A DNA stretch of 64,000 nt from Pseudomonas aegrilactucae (lineage in GTDB: Bacteria > Pseudomonadota > Gammaproteobacteria > Pseudomonadales > Pseudomonadaceae), in contig NZ_JAHTBI010000027.1 in NCBI RefSeq assembly GCF_019168305.1, positions 52,424 through 116,423 of the forward strand, given 5' to 3'. This document shows positions 54,480 through 64,000 of the stretch, piece by piece (the first letter of the stretch is position 1; each line of letters starts with the position of its first letter). The translations under genes and the position numbers were made by a program. Under the pieces are notes generated by a model that was not told the origin of the DNA, did no database searches, and saw nothing but the letters and a program-made list of their open reading frames with translations.

Positions 54480-55967
54480 TTACACGGTGGGTTTGAGGCT
54501 GGTGGCACGGGCGCCCCTCAGGCTGCCCAGGGCGTAATAGATCACCCCGCCCAGCGCAGAGCCGGTGAACCAGCCAAAGTCGTAGAACCAGCTGAAGGCC
54601 GGGCTGTGCAGCGACAACAGGGTCAGCAGCACCGGCACCCCGAAGGCAATGAAGCCGGCCAGGTTCCAGGCCGGGTACACGTCGTCGCGGTACAGCCCGG
54701 CGAGGTCCAGGGTCTGTTTGCGCAGCAGGAAGTAGTCCACCACCATGATCCCGGCAATCGGCCCGAGCAGGCTCGAGTAACCCAGCAACCAGTTGGAGTA
54801 CACCGACTCCAGGCTTACGTCAGACACGATCACGCCCAGTTTCTTGAGCAGTTCATGCCCCATCAGCAGCAGGCCGACCAGCCCGGTGAGCAGCACCGCG
54901 GTGGTGCGCCCGATCCATTTGGGCGCCAGGTTCTGGAGGTCGTTGGTGGGCGACACGATGTTGGCTGCGGTATTGGTCGACAGCGTAGCGATGATGATCA
55001 GCGCCATGGCCAGGGCCACCCACACCGGGCTCTGGATATGCCCGATCAGGCTCACCGGGTCGGAGACTGTCTGGCCCACCAGCGAGGCCGACGCGGCCGT
55101 CAGCACCACGCCCAGTGCAGCGAACAGGAACATGGTCAGCGGCAGGCCGAAGATCTGCCCCAGGATCTGGTCCTTCTGGCTTTTGGCGTAGCGGCTGAAG
55201 TCGGGGATGTTCAGCGACAAGGTGGCCCAGAAGCCCACCATGGCGGTCAGCCCGGCAAAGAAGTAGCCCGTGACGCTGGCGCCTTCAGGGCGCTTGGGCG
55301 GTTGCGCCATCAGTTCGCTGATCGACACGTTGGGCAAGGCCCACACCAGCAGCCCCGCGCCCACCAGCACCAGCAAGGGTGCCGAGAGTGTTTCGAGCCA
55401 CTTGATCGACTCGGCGCCGCGCAGCACCACCCACAGGTTCAAGCACCAGAACAGCATGAAGCCGATGACCTCGCCGGTGCCGCCCAGGGCCTTCCACTCC
55501 GGCCAGATCGAGCCGAGGAACAGGTGGATGGCCAGCCCGCCGAACATCGTCTGGATACCGAACCAGCCGCACGCCACCAGCGCGCGGATCAGGCACGGTA
55601 CGTTGGAGCCGATGATGCCGAACGAGGAGCGCAGCAGCACAGGGAAGGGAATGCCGTACTTGGTGCCAGGGAAGGCATTGAGGGTCAGCGGGATCAGCAC
55701 GATGGTGTTGGCCAGCAGAATCGCCAGCAGCGCCTCGCCCACCGTCAGGCCGAAATACGCCGTGAGTACGCCGCCCAGGGTGTAGGTGGGCACGCAGATC
55801 GACATGCCGACCCACAGCGCAGTGATGTGCCATTTGTTCCAGGTGCGCTGCCCCACCTTGGTCGGGGCGATGTCGTGGTTATAGCGGGGGCTGTCGAGGA
55901 CGTCGGTGCCGGCGTCGAGCTCGAACAAGCCGTCACGCTCGCTCACTTGCGATCGGGTCTGGTGCAT
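54480..55967 (-). CDS. NCS1-family nucleobase/hydantoin transporter
   Basis: 495 residues with about twelve helices. N-terminal APTKVGQRTWNKWHITALW and NIPDFSRYAK are NCS1 signatures. It imports uracil, thymine, hydantoin or allantoin-like compounds by Na+ or H+ symport. The start is ATG 55967 (MHQTRSQ) with GGAG upstream; the longer frame lies in the promoter region. It is divergent from the dihydropyrimidinase gene. The cluster predicts a pyrimidine base as substrate. Confidence 0.92.
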   Translation of the reverse strand: MHQTRSQVSERDGLFELDAGTDVLDSPRYNHDIAPTKVGQRTWNKWHITALWVGMSICVPTYTLGGVLTAYFGLTVGEALLAILLANTIVLIPLTLNAFPGTKYGIPFPVLLRSSFGIIGSNVPCLIRALVACGWFGIQTMFGGLAIHLFLGSIWPEWKALGGTGEVIGFMLFWCLNLWVVLRGAESIKWLETLSAPLLVLVGAGLLVWALPNVSISELMAQPPKRPEGASVTGYFFAGLTAMVGFWATLSLNIPDFSRYAKSQKDQILGQIFGLPLTMFLFAALGVVLTAASASLVGQTVSDPVSLIGHIQSPVWVALAMALIIIATLSTNTAANIVSPTNDLQNLAPKWIGRTTAVLLTGLVGLLLMGHELLKKLGVIVSDVSLESVYSNWLLGYSSLLGPIAGIMVVDYFLLRKQTLDLAGLYRDDVYPAWNLAGFIAFGVPVLLTLLSLHSPAFSWFYDFGWFTGSALGGVIYYALGSLRGARATSLKPTV

Positions 55968-57753
<1,786 letters not shown>

Positions 57754-57761
57754 CATCAAGA

Positions 57762-57838
57762 GCTTCGCTGGCAGCCAGCTCCCACAGGGTTTCACAGTGC
57801 TCGAAAAACCTGTGGGAGCTGGCTTGCCAGCGAAAGGC
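57762..57838. repeat. paired REP palindromes
   Basis: Inverted copies of the REP unit (CAGCTCCCACAGG and CCTGTGGGAGCTGGCTTGCC) separate hydA from preT. This may uncouple expression or protect the upstream mRNA. Confidence 0.88.
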
Positions 57839-57881
57839 GCACCCGCGCCCATCTAACGAGAAAGACAAAGAGGCCACTACC

Positions 57882-59249
57882 GTGATCAACGCCTTGACCC
57901 ACCTCCCGCATCCGCAGGAAGACAACGCCACGCTGGCCACGCACTTCAGCGACCTGGCCCCACCCCTCACCGCACGCCAGGCCGCCGCCGAAAGCGCACG
58001 CTGCCTGTATTGCTACGACGCACCGTGCGTCAACGCCTGCCCCAGCGATATCGACATCCCCTCCTTTATCCGCAATATCCAGCAGGACAACGTGCAGGGC
58101 GCCGCGGTGAAGATCCTCTCGGCCAACATCCTGGGCGGCAGCTGCGCGCGCGTCTGCCCCACCGAGATCCTGTGCCAGCAGGCCTGCGTGCGCAACAGCG
58201 CGCAGGAATGCGCGCCGGTACTGATCGGCCTGCTGCAACGCTACGCGGTCGACCATGCCGAATTCACCGAGCACCCCTTCCAGCGCGCCGCCAGCACCGG
58301 CAAGCGCATTGCCGTGGTCGGCGCCGGCCCAGCCGGGTTGTCGTGCGCGCACCGGCTGGCCTGGCACGGGCATGACGTGGTGATCTTCGAGGCGCGGGAA
58401 AAAGCCGGCGGCCTCAACGAATACGGCATCGCCAAGTACAAGCTGGTGGATGACTTCGCCCAGCAGGAGCTGGACTTCGTGCTGCAGATCGGTGGCATCG
58501 AGATCCGCCACGGCCAGGCACTGGGCGACACCCTCAGCCTGGGCGAACTGCAACAGCAGTTCGACGCCGTGTTCCTGGGCCTTGGCCTGAATGCCAGCCG
58601 CCAGCTGGGCATGCCCAACGAAGCCGCGCCCGGCCTGCTCAGCGCCACCGAGTACATCCGCGAGCTGCGCCAGGCCGACGACCTGAGCACCCTGCCCCTG
58701 GCCGACCGCTGCATCGTGCTGGGCGCCGGCAACACCGCCATCGACATGGCGGTGCAGATGGCCCGCCTGGGCGCGCATGACGTCAACCTGGTGTACCGCC
58801 GCGGCCTGGAGGACATGGGCGCGACCGTGCACGAGCAGGATATCGCCAAGGCCAATCAGGTGCGCCTGTTGACCTGGGCCCAGCCCGAGCAGGTGCTGCT
58901 GGATGACCAGGGCCGGGTGCGCGGCATGCGCTTTGCCCGCACCCACCTTGTGGACGGGCGCCTGCAGACCACCGGGCAGACTTTCGAGCTGGCTGCCGAC
59001 GCCATTTTCAAGGCCATCGGCCAGTCGTTCGACGACCAGGCCCTGAGCGACCCGCAGGCCGCCCAGCTGGCGCGCGACGGCGAACGCATCCGGGTGGACG
59101 AGCAATTGCGTACCAGCCTGCCGGGCGTGTACGCCGGCGGCGACTGCACCCACCTGGGCCAGGACCTCACCGTGCAGGCCGTGCAGCATGGCAAGCGCGC
59201 CGCCGAGGCGATCCATGCCCAACTGACCCTGACTGTGGAGGCCGCATAA
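57882..59249 (+). CDS. preT: NAD-dependent dihydropyrimidine dehydrogenase, PreT subunit
   Basis: 455 residues. Two Cys clusters at the N-terminus (CLYCYDAPCVNACP, CARVCPTEILCQQACV) hold Fe-S centres, followed by FAD (VVGAGPAGLSCAHR) and NAD (VLGAGNTAIDMAV) binding motifs. The start is GTG 57882 with AGAGG upstream. It passes electrons from NADH to PreA. It is adjacent to preA with no gap. Confidence 0.93.
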   Translation: MINALTHLPHPQEDNATLATHFSDLAPPLTARQAAAESARCLYCYDAPCVNACPSDIDIPSFIRNIQQDNVQGAAVKILSANILGGSCARVCPTEILCQQACVRNSAQECAPVLIGLLQRYAVDHAEFTEHPFQRAASTGKRIAVVGAGPAGLSCAHRLAWHGHDVVIFEAREKAGGLNEYGIAKYKLVDDFAQQELDFVLQIGGIEIRHGQALGDTLSLGELQQQFDAVFLGLGLNASRQLGMPNEAAPGLLSATEYIRELRQADDLSTLPLADRCIVLGAGNTAIDMAVQMARLGAHDVNLVYRRGLEDMGATVHEQDIAKANQVRLLTWAQPEQVLLDDQGRVRGMRFARTHLVDGRLQTTGQTFELAADAIFKAIGQSFDDQALSDPQAAQLARDGERIRVDEQLRTSLPGVYAGGDCTHLGQDLTVQAVQHGKRAAEAIHAQLTLTVEAA

Positions 59250-60524
59250 ATGGCAGACCTGTCGATCGAATTTGCTGGTATCAAGGCGCCCAACCCGTTC
59301 TGGCTGGCCTCCGCACCGCCCACCGACAAGGCCTACAACGTGGTTCGCGCGTTCGAGGCCGGCTGGGGCGGCGTAGTCTGGAAAACCCTGGGGGAGGACC
59401 CCGCCGCGGTCAACGTGTCATCGCGCTATTCGGCGCACTACGGGCCCAACCGCGAAGTGCTGGGGATCAACAACATCGAACTGATCACCGACCGCTCGCT
59501 GGAGATCAACCTGCGGGAAATCACCCAGGTGAAGAAGGACTGGCCCGACCGCGCACTGATCGTGTCGCTGATGGTGCCGTGCGTCGAGCAATCGTGGAAG
59601 GCCATCCTGCCACTGGTGGAGGCCACCGGAGCGGACGGTATCGAGCTGAACTTCGGCTGCCCGCACGGCATGCCCGAGCGCGGCATGGGCGCGGCGGTCG
59701 GCCAGGTGCCGGAGTACGTCGAGCAGGTGACGCGCTGGTGCAAGACCTACTGCTCGCTGCCGGTGATCGTCAAGCTCACGCCCAATATCACCGATATCCG
59801 CCAGTCAGCCCGGGCTGCGCATCGGGGTGGCGCCGACGCGGTGTCGCTGATCAACACCATCAACTCCATCACCAGCGTGGACCTGGAGCGCATGATCGCC
59901 CTGCCCATCGTCGGCGAAGCCAGTACCCATGGCGGCTACTGCGGTTCGGCGGTCAAGCCGATCGCGCTGAACATGGTCGCCGAGATCGCCCGCGACCCGG
60001 CAACCCGCGGCCTGCCCATCAGCGGCATCGGCGGCATCGGCAGCTGGCGCGATGCCGCCGAATTCATCGCGCTGGGGTGCGGCGCGGTACAGGTGTGCAC
60101 CGCCGCCATGCTGCACGGGTTTCGTATCGTCGAGGAGATGAAGGATGGCCTGTCACGCTGGATGGACAGCCAGGGCTACCGCACCCTGCAGGACTTCAGC
60201 GGACGCGCGGTGGGCCATACCACCGACTGGAAGTACCTGGACATCAACTACCAGGTGATCGCCAGGATCGACCAGCAGGCGTGCATCGGTTGCGGGCGCT
60301 GCCATATCGCCTGCGAAGACACCTCGCACCAGGCCATTGCCAGCCTCGGCAAACCAGGCGGCGGTCACCTGTACGAGGTGATCGACGCCGAGTGCGTGGG
60401 CTGCAACCTGTGCCAGATCACCTGCCCGGTGCAGGACTGCATCGAGATGGTCCCCCAGGACACCGGCAAGCCGTTCCTGGACTGGCTGCACGACCCGCGC
60501 AACCCCTACCGCGAGGCGTCCTGA
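59250..60524 (+). CDS. preA: NAD-dependent dihydropyrimidine dehydrogenase, PreA subunit
   Basis: 424 residues. FMN-binding TIM barrel with LNFGCPHGMPERGMG (active-site Cys region), VKLTPNITD and SGIGGIGSW, plus two C-terminal 4Fe-4S clusters (CIGCGRCHIAC, CVGCNLCQITCP). It reduces uracil or thymine to the dihydro form. The ATG follows directly after the preT stop. Its 3' end overlaps the convergent helicase gene by 19 bp. Confidence 0.95.
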   Translation: MADLSIEFAGIKAPNPFWLASAPPTDKAYNVVRAFEAGWGGVVWKTLGEDPAAVNVSSRYSAHYGPNREVLGINNIELITDRSLEINLREITQVKKDWPDRALIVSLMVPCVEQSWKAILPLVEATGADGIELNFGCPHGMPERGMGAAVGQVPEYVEQVTRWCKTYCSLPVIVKLTPNITDIRQSARAAHRGGADAVSLINTINSITSVDLERMIALPIVGEASTHGGYCGSAVKPIALNMVAEIARDPATRGLPISGIGGIGSWRDAAEFIALGCGAVQVCTAAMLHGFRIVEEMKDGLSRWMDSQGYRTLQDFSGRAVGHTTDWKYLDINYQVIARIDQQACIGCGRCHIACEDTSHQAIASLGKPGGGHLYEVIDAECVGCNLCQITCPVQDCIEMVPQDTGKPFLDWLHDPRNPYREAS

Positions 60525-63049
60525 GGCTGTGCCACGCGCAGGTCCTCGAAGAACGCCTTCTTCCCGTCCACCTGAACAGACGCCCGGGGCAGGTTCGCCG
60601 CCTCCCCGGTCGGCGTCTCCACGTGCCAGTAGCAGTGCTTGACCGCACGCGTGATCGCCACATAGGCCAGGCGCAGGATTTCGTCCTTCTGCGCGTTGTC
60701 GTAGCCTTCGGGGTCACCGGCGCGGCCCAGCCCGGCCTGGCGGTAGACCTGGTTCTTGTACGGTGAGCGGGTCAGGTGCTGGCAATCGCCGAGCATGAAC
60801 ACCGCGTCGGCCTGCAACCCCTTGGCACTGTGGTAGGTCAACTGGCGAAAACGCCGTTGCGCCGCCGGCAGGCTGGCTTCATGGTTCAGCAGCGGCTGCA
60901 GGTGCTCGGCAATCACCGACTTGTCGACGCTCTTGCGGTACAGCAGCATCACTGTTTCACCGTCGCGGTAATGGTCCATCAGTTGCTGGGCCAGCGCGGC
61001 TTCGTCGCGCTCCATGACCCTCACCGGCACCGGCTGCTCGGCCGCTGGGCCGCAGGCGCGGGCCTTCTTGCCGGTGATCGCAGGGGCGGACCGGACGACG
61101 TGCTCGGCGGCATCGATGATGTGCTGGTGGCTGCGGTAGTTGTCGACCAGCATCACACGCGTGCTGCTGGGGGCGACGAACTGCTTGGCGAACTCCATGA
61201 AATACTTGGGCGAACTGCCGCGCCAGCCATAGATCGACTGCCAGTCATCGCCCACGCACAGCAACGAGGAGTGTTGCGCCACCTGCCCCACGTGCATGGC
61301 CGGGCCACGCCGGCGAATCTCGCGCAGGCAGGCGCGCAGCCACGACACGATCTGCGGCGACACGTCCTGGAACTCGTCGATCATCAGGTGCGCCAGCGGG
61401 CGCAGCATCGGGTCGGGCAGCAGGCACAGGTTTTCCGGGTTGTTCTCGCCGAACAGCGCGAACATGCGGTTGTAGCTCATCACCGGCGGCGACTGCTTGA
61501 GCAGGTGGCCTTCCAGCGCCTTCCAGTACAGGCTCAGGGCCTCGAAGAACTGCGCGTCGGTATCGCCCTGAGCGAAGCTCATGCCGCCCACCGCCACGCT
61601 CACGTCCAGGCCCAGGTTCTCGATGAACGCCGCAGCACTGACGAACGCATCCAGCAGCGGCGCCGCGCCCAGCTCGCCCTTCACCTTGTAGTCGAAGCCA
61701 GGGCCCGCCACCGCATCACCGGCCAGGGACGCGGTCAGGCGCCTGGCCGCCGCGTAGTTCTCCAGCCAGATCACCGGCTTGTCGCAGAAGGCCTGGAACA
61801 GCGTGCGCTTGATCACCCACTCGGCCCACACCGGCAGCTTGGCGCCTGGGCGCTTGTACTGCTGGTTCTCCTTGGGGTCCAAGCCCAGTACCACCCAGGC
61901 GTCGAGCTCGGCGATATGGCCATGGAAGTGGAAGCGGCTGCCGTTGATCTCGACGGTTTCGCGGCTGGGCTCGATGCCCTTGATCGGCCAGGCACCGGCC
62001 TGGAACCACAGGTCCTCGATCACATCGCACAGTTCTTCATCGCGGCTGGCCGACAACTGGGTCACCGCCACGCGTTTCTGCACGTCGGGGTGGTCACGGT
62101 CCAGCGCCTTGAGCTGCAAGGCTTCGCGGCGCAGACCGCTGATGAGTTCGGCAAAGCGCGGGCTGCTGCCCAGCAGGTCGCGGTAGCACAGGTTCAGTTG
62201 CTGGCGCTGGGCATCGTTGATGCGCAGGTCGAACGGGTTGCTGTCGACGCTGGCCTCTGTGCCGCCCGCCTGCTCGTTGCCCAGGGTCTCGAACGCACGC
62301 ACCTGGCTGAACCCGGGCAGGCTGCGTACCAGCGGCAGAATGCGCGAATGGAAGGTACGCACCAGCTCGCGCGCCTGCACCGGGCTCAGGCTCAGTTGCC
62401 ACAGGCCGAACACCTGCACCAGGCGCGCGATGAAGTCCTTGCGTGACTCGCGGGTGAAGGTGACCACGGTCATCGCCTCCAGCTCGAAACCGAGGTAGTG
62501 GCACAGCAACAGGATGCGCAGCACCAGCGAGGTCGACTTGCCGGCACCGGCGCCGGCGATCACGCAGGTGGACGGGGTGTCGCTGAAGATCATCTTCCAC
62601 TGCGCCGCGCTCGGTTGTGCGTGGGCCGGCAGGCGCTGGGCCACGTCGGCCTTGAAGCGCTTCTTGAGTTCGGCGGTCAGGGGCAGGCGCCAGTCATCGA
62701 ACAGGGCGTCATCCACCCCCGGCACCGCATGCGCGTCGGGGCGCGTATCGCGGATCACCAGCACCTGGCGACCGGCTTCGTAACCGTCCACGCGCCCTTC
62801 TTCGTAGCCTTCGCGCAGGCCATCGGCGTGCCCGGTGCGCTGGCCGTTGGCATGGCCCTGGAACCAGGAGTCGCGGTGCTGCGCCTGCAGACGGCTCAAG
62901 CCACGGCCGAGCAGGCGCGCAGCGAGGCGTTTGACCCAGGGCAGTTGCGCTGGCGGGGTTAGATCCGAGGGTAGCTTGGGACGCTCTTGAGACACACCGA
63001 CTCCGGTAAGGACTTCAATCAGCGGCCATGTTCGCTCCATCGCCGCCAA
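60506..63049 (-). CDS. UvrD/Rep-family (HelD-like) DNA helicase
   Basis: 847 residues. N-terminal ~130 residues of unknown fold, then Walker A AGAGAGKSTS, MIDEFQDVSPQ (motif II), GDDWQSIYGWRG, and C-terminal TYHSAKGLQADAV and YVAITRAV. It resembles helicase IV-type SF1 helicases. ATG 63049 is taken; ATG 63040 is possible. A typical core gene convergent with preA. Confidence 0.88.
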   Translation of the reverse strand: MAAMERTWPLIEVLTGVGVSQERPKLPSDLTPPAQLPWVKRLAARLLGRGLSRLQAQHRDSWFQGHANGQRTGHADGLREGYEEGRVDGYEAGRQVLVIRDTRPDAHAVPGVDDALFDDWRLPLTAELKKRFKADVAQRLPAHAQPSAAQWKMIFSDTPSTCVIAGAGAGKSTSLVLRILLLCHYLGFELEAMTVVTFTRESRKDFIARLVQVFGLWQLSLSPVQARELVRTFHSRILPLVRSLPGFSQVRAFETLGNEQAGGTEASVDSNPFDLRINDAQRQQLNLCYRDLLGSSPRFAELISGLRREALQLKALDRDHPDVQKRVAVTQLSASRDEELCDVIEDLWFQAGAWPIKGIEPSRETVEINGSRFHFHGHIAELDAWVVLGLDPKENQQYKRPGAKLPVWAEWVIKRTLFQAFCDKPVIWLENYAAARRLTASLAGDAVAGPGFDYKVKGELGAAPLLDAFVSAAAFIENLGLDVSVAVGGMSFAQGDTDAQFFEALSLYWKALEGHLLKQSPPVMSYNRMFALFGENNPENLCLLPDPMLRPLAHLMIDEFQDVSPQIVSWLRACLREIRRRGPAMHVGQVAQHSSLLCVGDDWQSIYGWRGSSPKYFMEFAKQFVAPSSTRVMLVDNYRSHQHIIDAAEHVVRSAPAITGKKARACGPAAEQPVPVRVMERDEAALAQQLMDHYRDGETVMLLYRKSVDKSVIAEHLQPLLNHEASLPAAQRRFRQLTYHSAKGLQADAVFMLGDCQHLTRSPYKNQVYRQAGLGRAGDPEGYDNAQKDEILRLAYVAITRAVKHCYWHVETPTGEAANLPRASVQVDGKKAFFEDLRVAQPQDASR

Positions 63050-63217
63050 ATCGCCAGCCGAATGCTTGCAGATCAGTGGATTAGGCGACGAAGCGGGGAA
63101 ACTACCACAGGTCTAACATCTAATAAGTAGATTGTTTTGAGCCGATATTTACGCTTTTTATCGATATTGGTTCGATGGATCATAGGCGCCATAAACCTGA
63201 TTACCGAGGAGACGATC

Positions 63218-63916
63218 ATGCTGCAACTGCGCCCTTTCAACACCCTGGGTCACGCCAACCACGGCTGGCTGGATGCCCATCATCACTTCTCGTTCGCCGA
63301 GTACTACGACCCGCAACGCATGAACTGGGGCACCCTGCGCGTCTGGAACGATGACCTGATTGCCGCCGGCAGCGGCTTCCCGCCGCACCCGCACCGCGAC
63401 ATGGAGATCATCACCTATGTGCGTGAAGGTGCCATTACCCACCAGGACAGCCTGGGCAACAAGGGCCGTACCGAGGCCGGTGACGTGCAGGTGATGAGTG
63501 CCGGTACCGGCATCACCCACAGCGAGTACAACCTTGAGTCGGTGGACACGCGCATCTTCCAGATCTGGGTGATGCCGCAGAGCGTGGGCCAGGCGCCGTC
63601 CTGGGGTGTGCGGCCGTTCCCTAAAGGGGAGCGTGGCGAAGGCTTCGTGACCCTGGCCAGCGGGCGTGGGGAGGATGAAGGCAGCTTGAGCATTCGCGCC
63701 GATGCACGGCTGGTGGCGGCGACGCTGAAGGCAGGGGAAACCGCCGAGTACCGCATCGATGAAGGTCGCCGGGCTTACCTGGTACCGGCCAAGGGCGTGA
63801 TCGATGTGAATGGGGTGCGCGCCCAAGCCCGGGATGGGGTGGCGGTGGAAGATGAGCAGGTGCTCAGGGTGACGGCTTTGGAAGACAGTGAGATCGTGCT
63901 GGTGGATGTGGCGTAA
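63218..63916 (+). CDS. pirin-family protein (YhhW-type bicupin)
   Basis: 232 residues. The metal-binding first cupin has GWLDAHHHFSFAEY, FPPHPHRDMEIITYV and the conserved GTGITHSEYN. Bacterial pirins can show quercetinase activity or modulate central metabolism. ATG 63218 follows GAGGAG; the open frame to 63137 has no family match. A REP pair follows. Confidence 0.93.
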   Translation: MLQLRPFNTLGHANHGWLDAHHHFSFAEYYDPQRMNWGTLRVWNDDLIAAGSGFPPHPHRDMEIITYVREGAITHQDSLGNKGRTEAGDVQVMSAGTGITHSEYNLESVDTRIFQIWVMPQSVGQAPSWGVRPFPKGERGEGFVTLASGRGEDEGSLSIRADARLVAATLKAGETAEYRIDEGRRAYLVPAKGVIDVNGVRAQARDGVAVEDEQVLRVTALEDSEIVLVDVA

Positions 63917-63928
63917 CTACTGGCCCCT

Positions 63929-64000
63929 TCGCTGGCAAGCCAGCTCCCACAGGTACCCCACCGTTCTCGGGGCATGTGATTATCCTGTGGGAGCTGGCTT
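63929..64000. repeat. paired REP palindromes at the window end
   Basis: TTCGCTGGCAAGCCAGCTCC and, about 30 bp later, CCTGTGGGAGCTGGCTT form the same inverted pair as at 52086 and 57762. The second unit runs off the window. Confidence 0.88.

Noticed and set aside
60776..62446. 556-codon plus-strand ORF over the helicase
   Set aside because: Shadow of the UvrD-type helicase, whose motifs are clear on the minus strand.

Overview
The window looks like a Pseudomonas chromosome of the putida/fluorescens type carrying the right part of a large genomic island. The right end, from about 49,950 to 64,000, is GC-rich core genome. It holds prpE, a YebC paralog, the reductive pyrimidine catabolism genes, a UvrD-type helicase and pirin, with Pseudomonas-type REP palindromes between genes. 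The first 49.9 kb is accessory DNA of mixed composition with insertion-sequence (IS) remnants, anti-phage genes, an MvaT-type silencer and many orphan genes. The island ends inside prpE, which keeps only its first 237 codons. The other end of the island lies outside the window.

Layout of the island. (1) 1-5 kb: a tightly coupled four-gene operon (Cys-rich protein, DEDDh exonuclease, P-loop kinase, aldo/keto reductase), then a SIR2 gene broken by an IS66 fragment. (2) 5.1-5.5 kb: an MvaT/H-NS-like silencer. (3) 5.8-9.6 kb: thiol-stress block A (alpha/beta hydrolase, small Cys-containing membrane peptide, AhpD-like protein, FrnE-type DsbA, OsmC, thioredoxin). (4) 9.6-15.7 kb: a sulfur amino-acid module (EamA exporter, Lrp regulator, MetC-like lyase, APC permease, SQR-like flavoprotein, DUF1641-like protein). 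(5) 15.8-20.4 kb: cstA-ybdD, divergent from a Cache sensor kinase and response regulator. (6) 20.6-32.3 kb: thiol-stress block B (small CxxC protein, two TetR regulators, OsmC, SDR, FrnE, thioredoxin, and on the opposite strand AhpD, Old Yellow Enzyme, 4-OT, KefF, KefC). (7) 32.3-49.9 kb: IS debris, an orphan antitoxin, a porin fragment, a Gabija-like pair, a two-HTH regulator, a DUF4209 protein and several uncharacterised genes.

The most interesting system is the thiol/electrophile defence regulon of blocks A and B. Its gene content resembles what I recall of the allicin (thiosulfinate) resistance islands of Pseudomonas fluorescens PfAR-1 and the alt cluster of Pantoea. Five promoters share one layout: a TTGC-type -35 box, a 17-18 bp spacer filled by an imperfect palindrome (consensus near ACCTACYAGDTGGTAGG), and a TA-rich -10 box. 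They stand before the hydrolase, ahpD copy 1, an undescribed 67-residue CxxC protein, osmC copy 2 and ahpD copy 2. Two paralogous TetR proteins, each with a conserved cysteine, are the obvious candidate repressors. The sulfur module between the blocks could import and cleave sulfur amino acids and oxidise the reduced sulfur released. A link to thiosulfinate precursors is inference only.

In the core, the PreT/PreA dehydrogenase, dihydropyrimidinase and M20 amidohydrolase would carry uracil or thymine to beta-amino acids, with the NCS1 protein as importer. Many long alternative-frame ORFs in this GC-rich part are shadows and are omitted.
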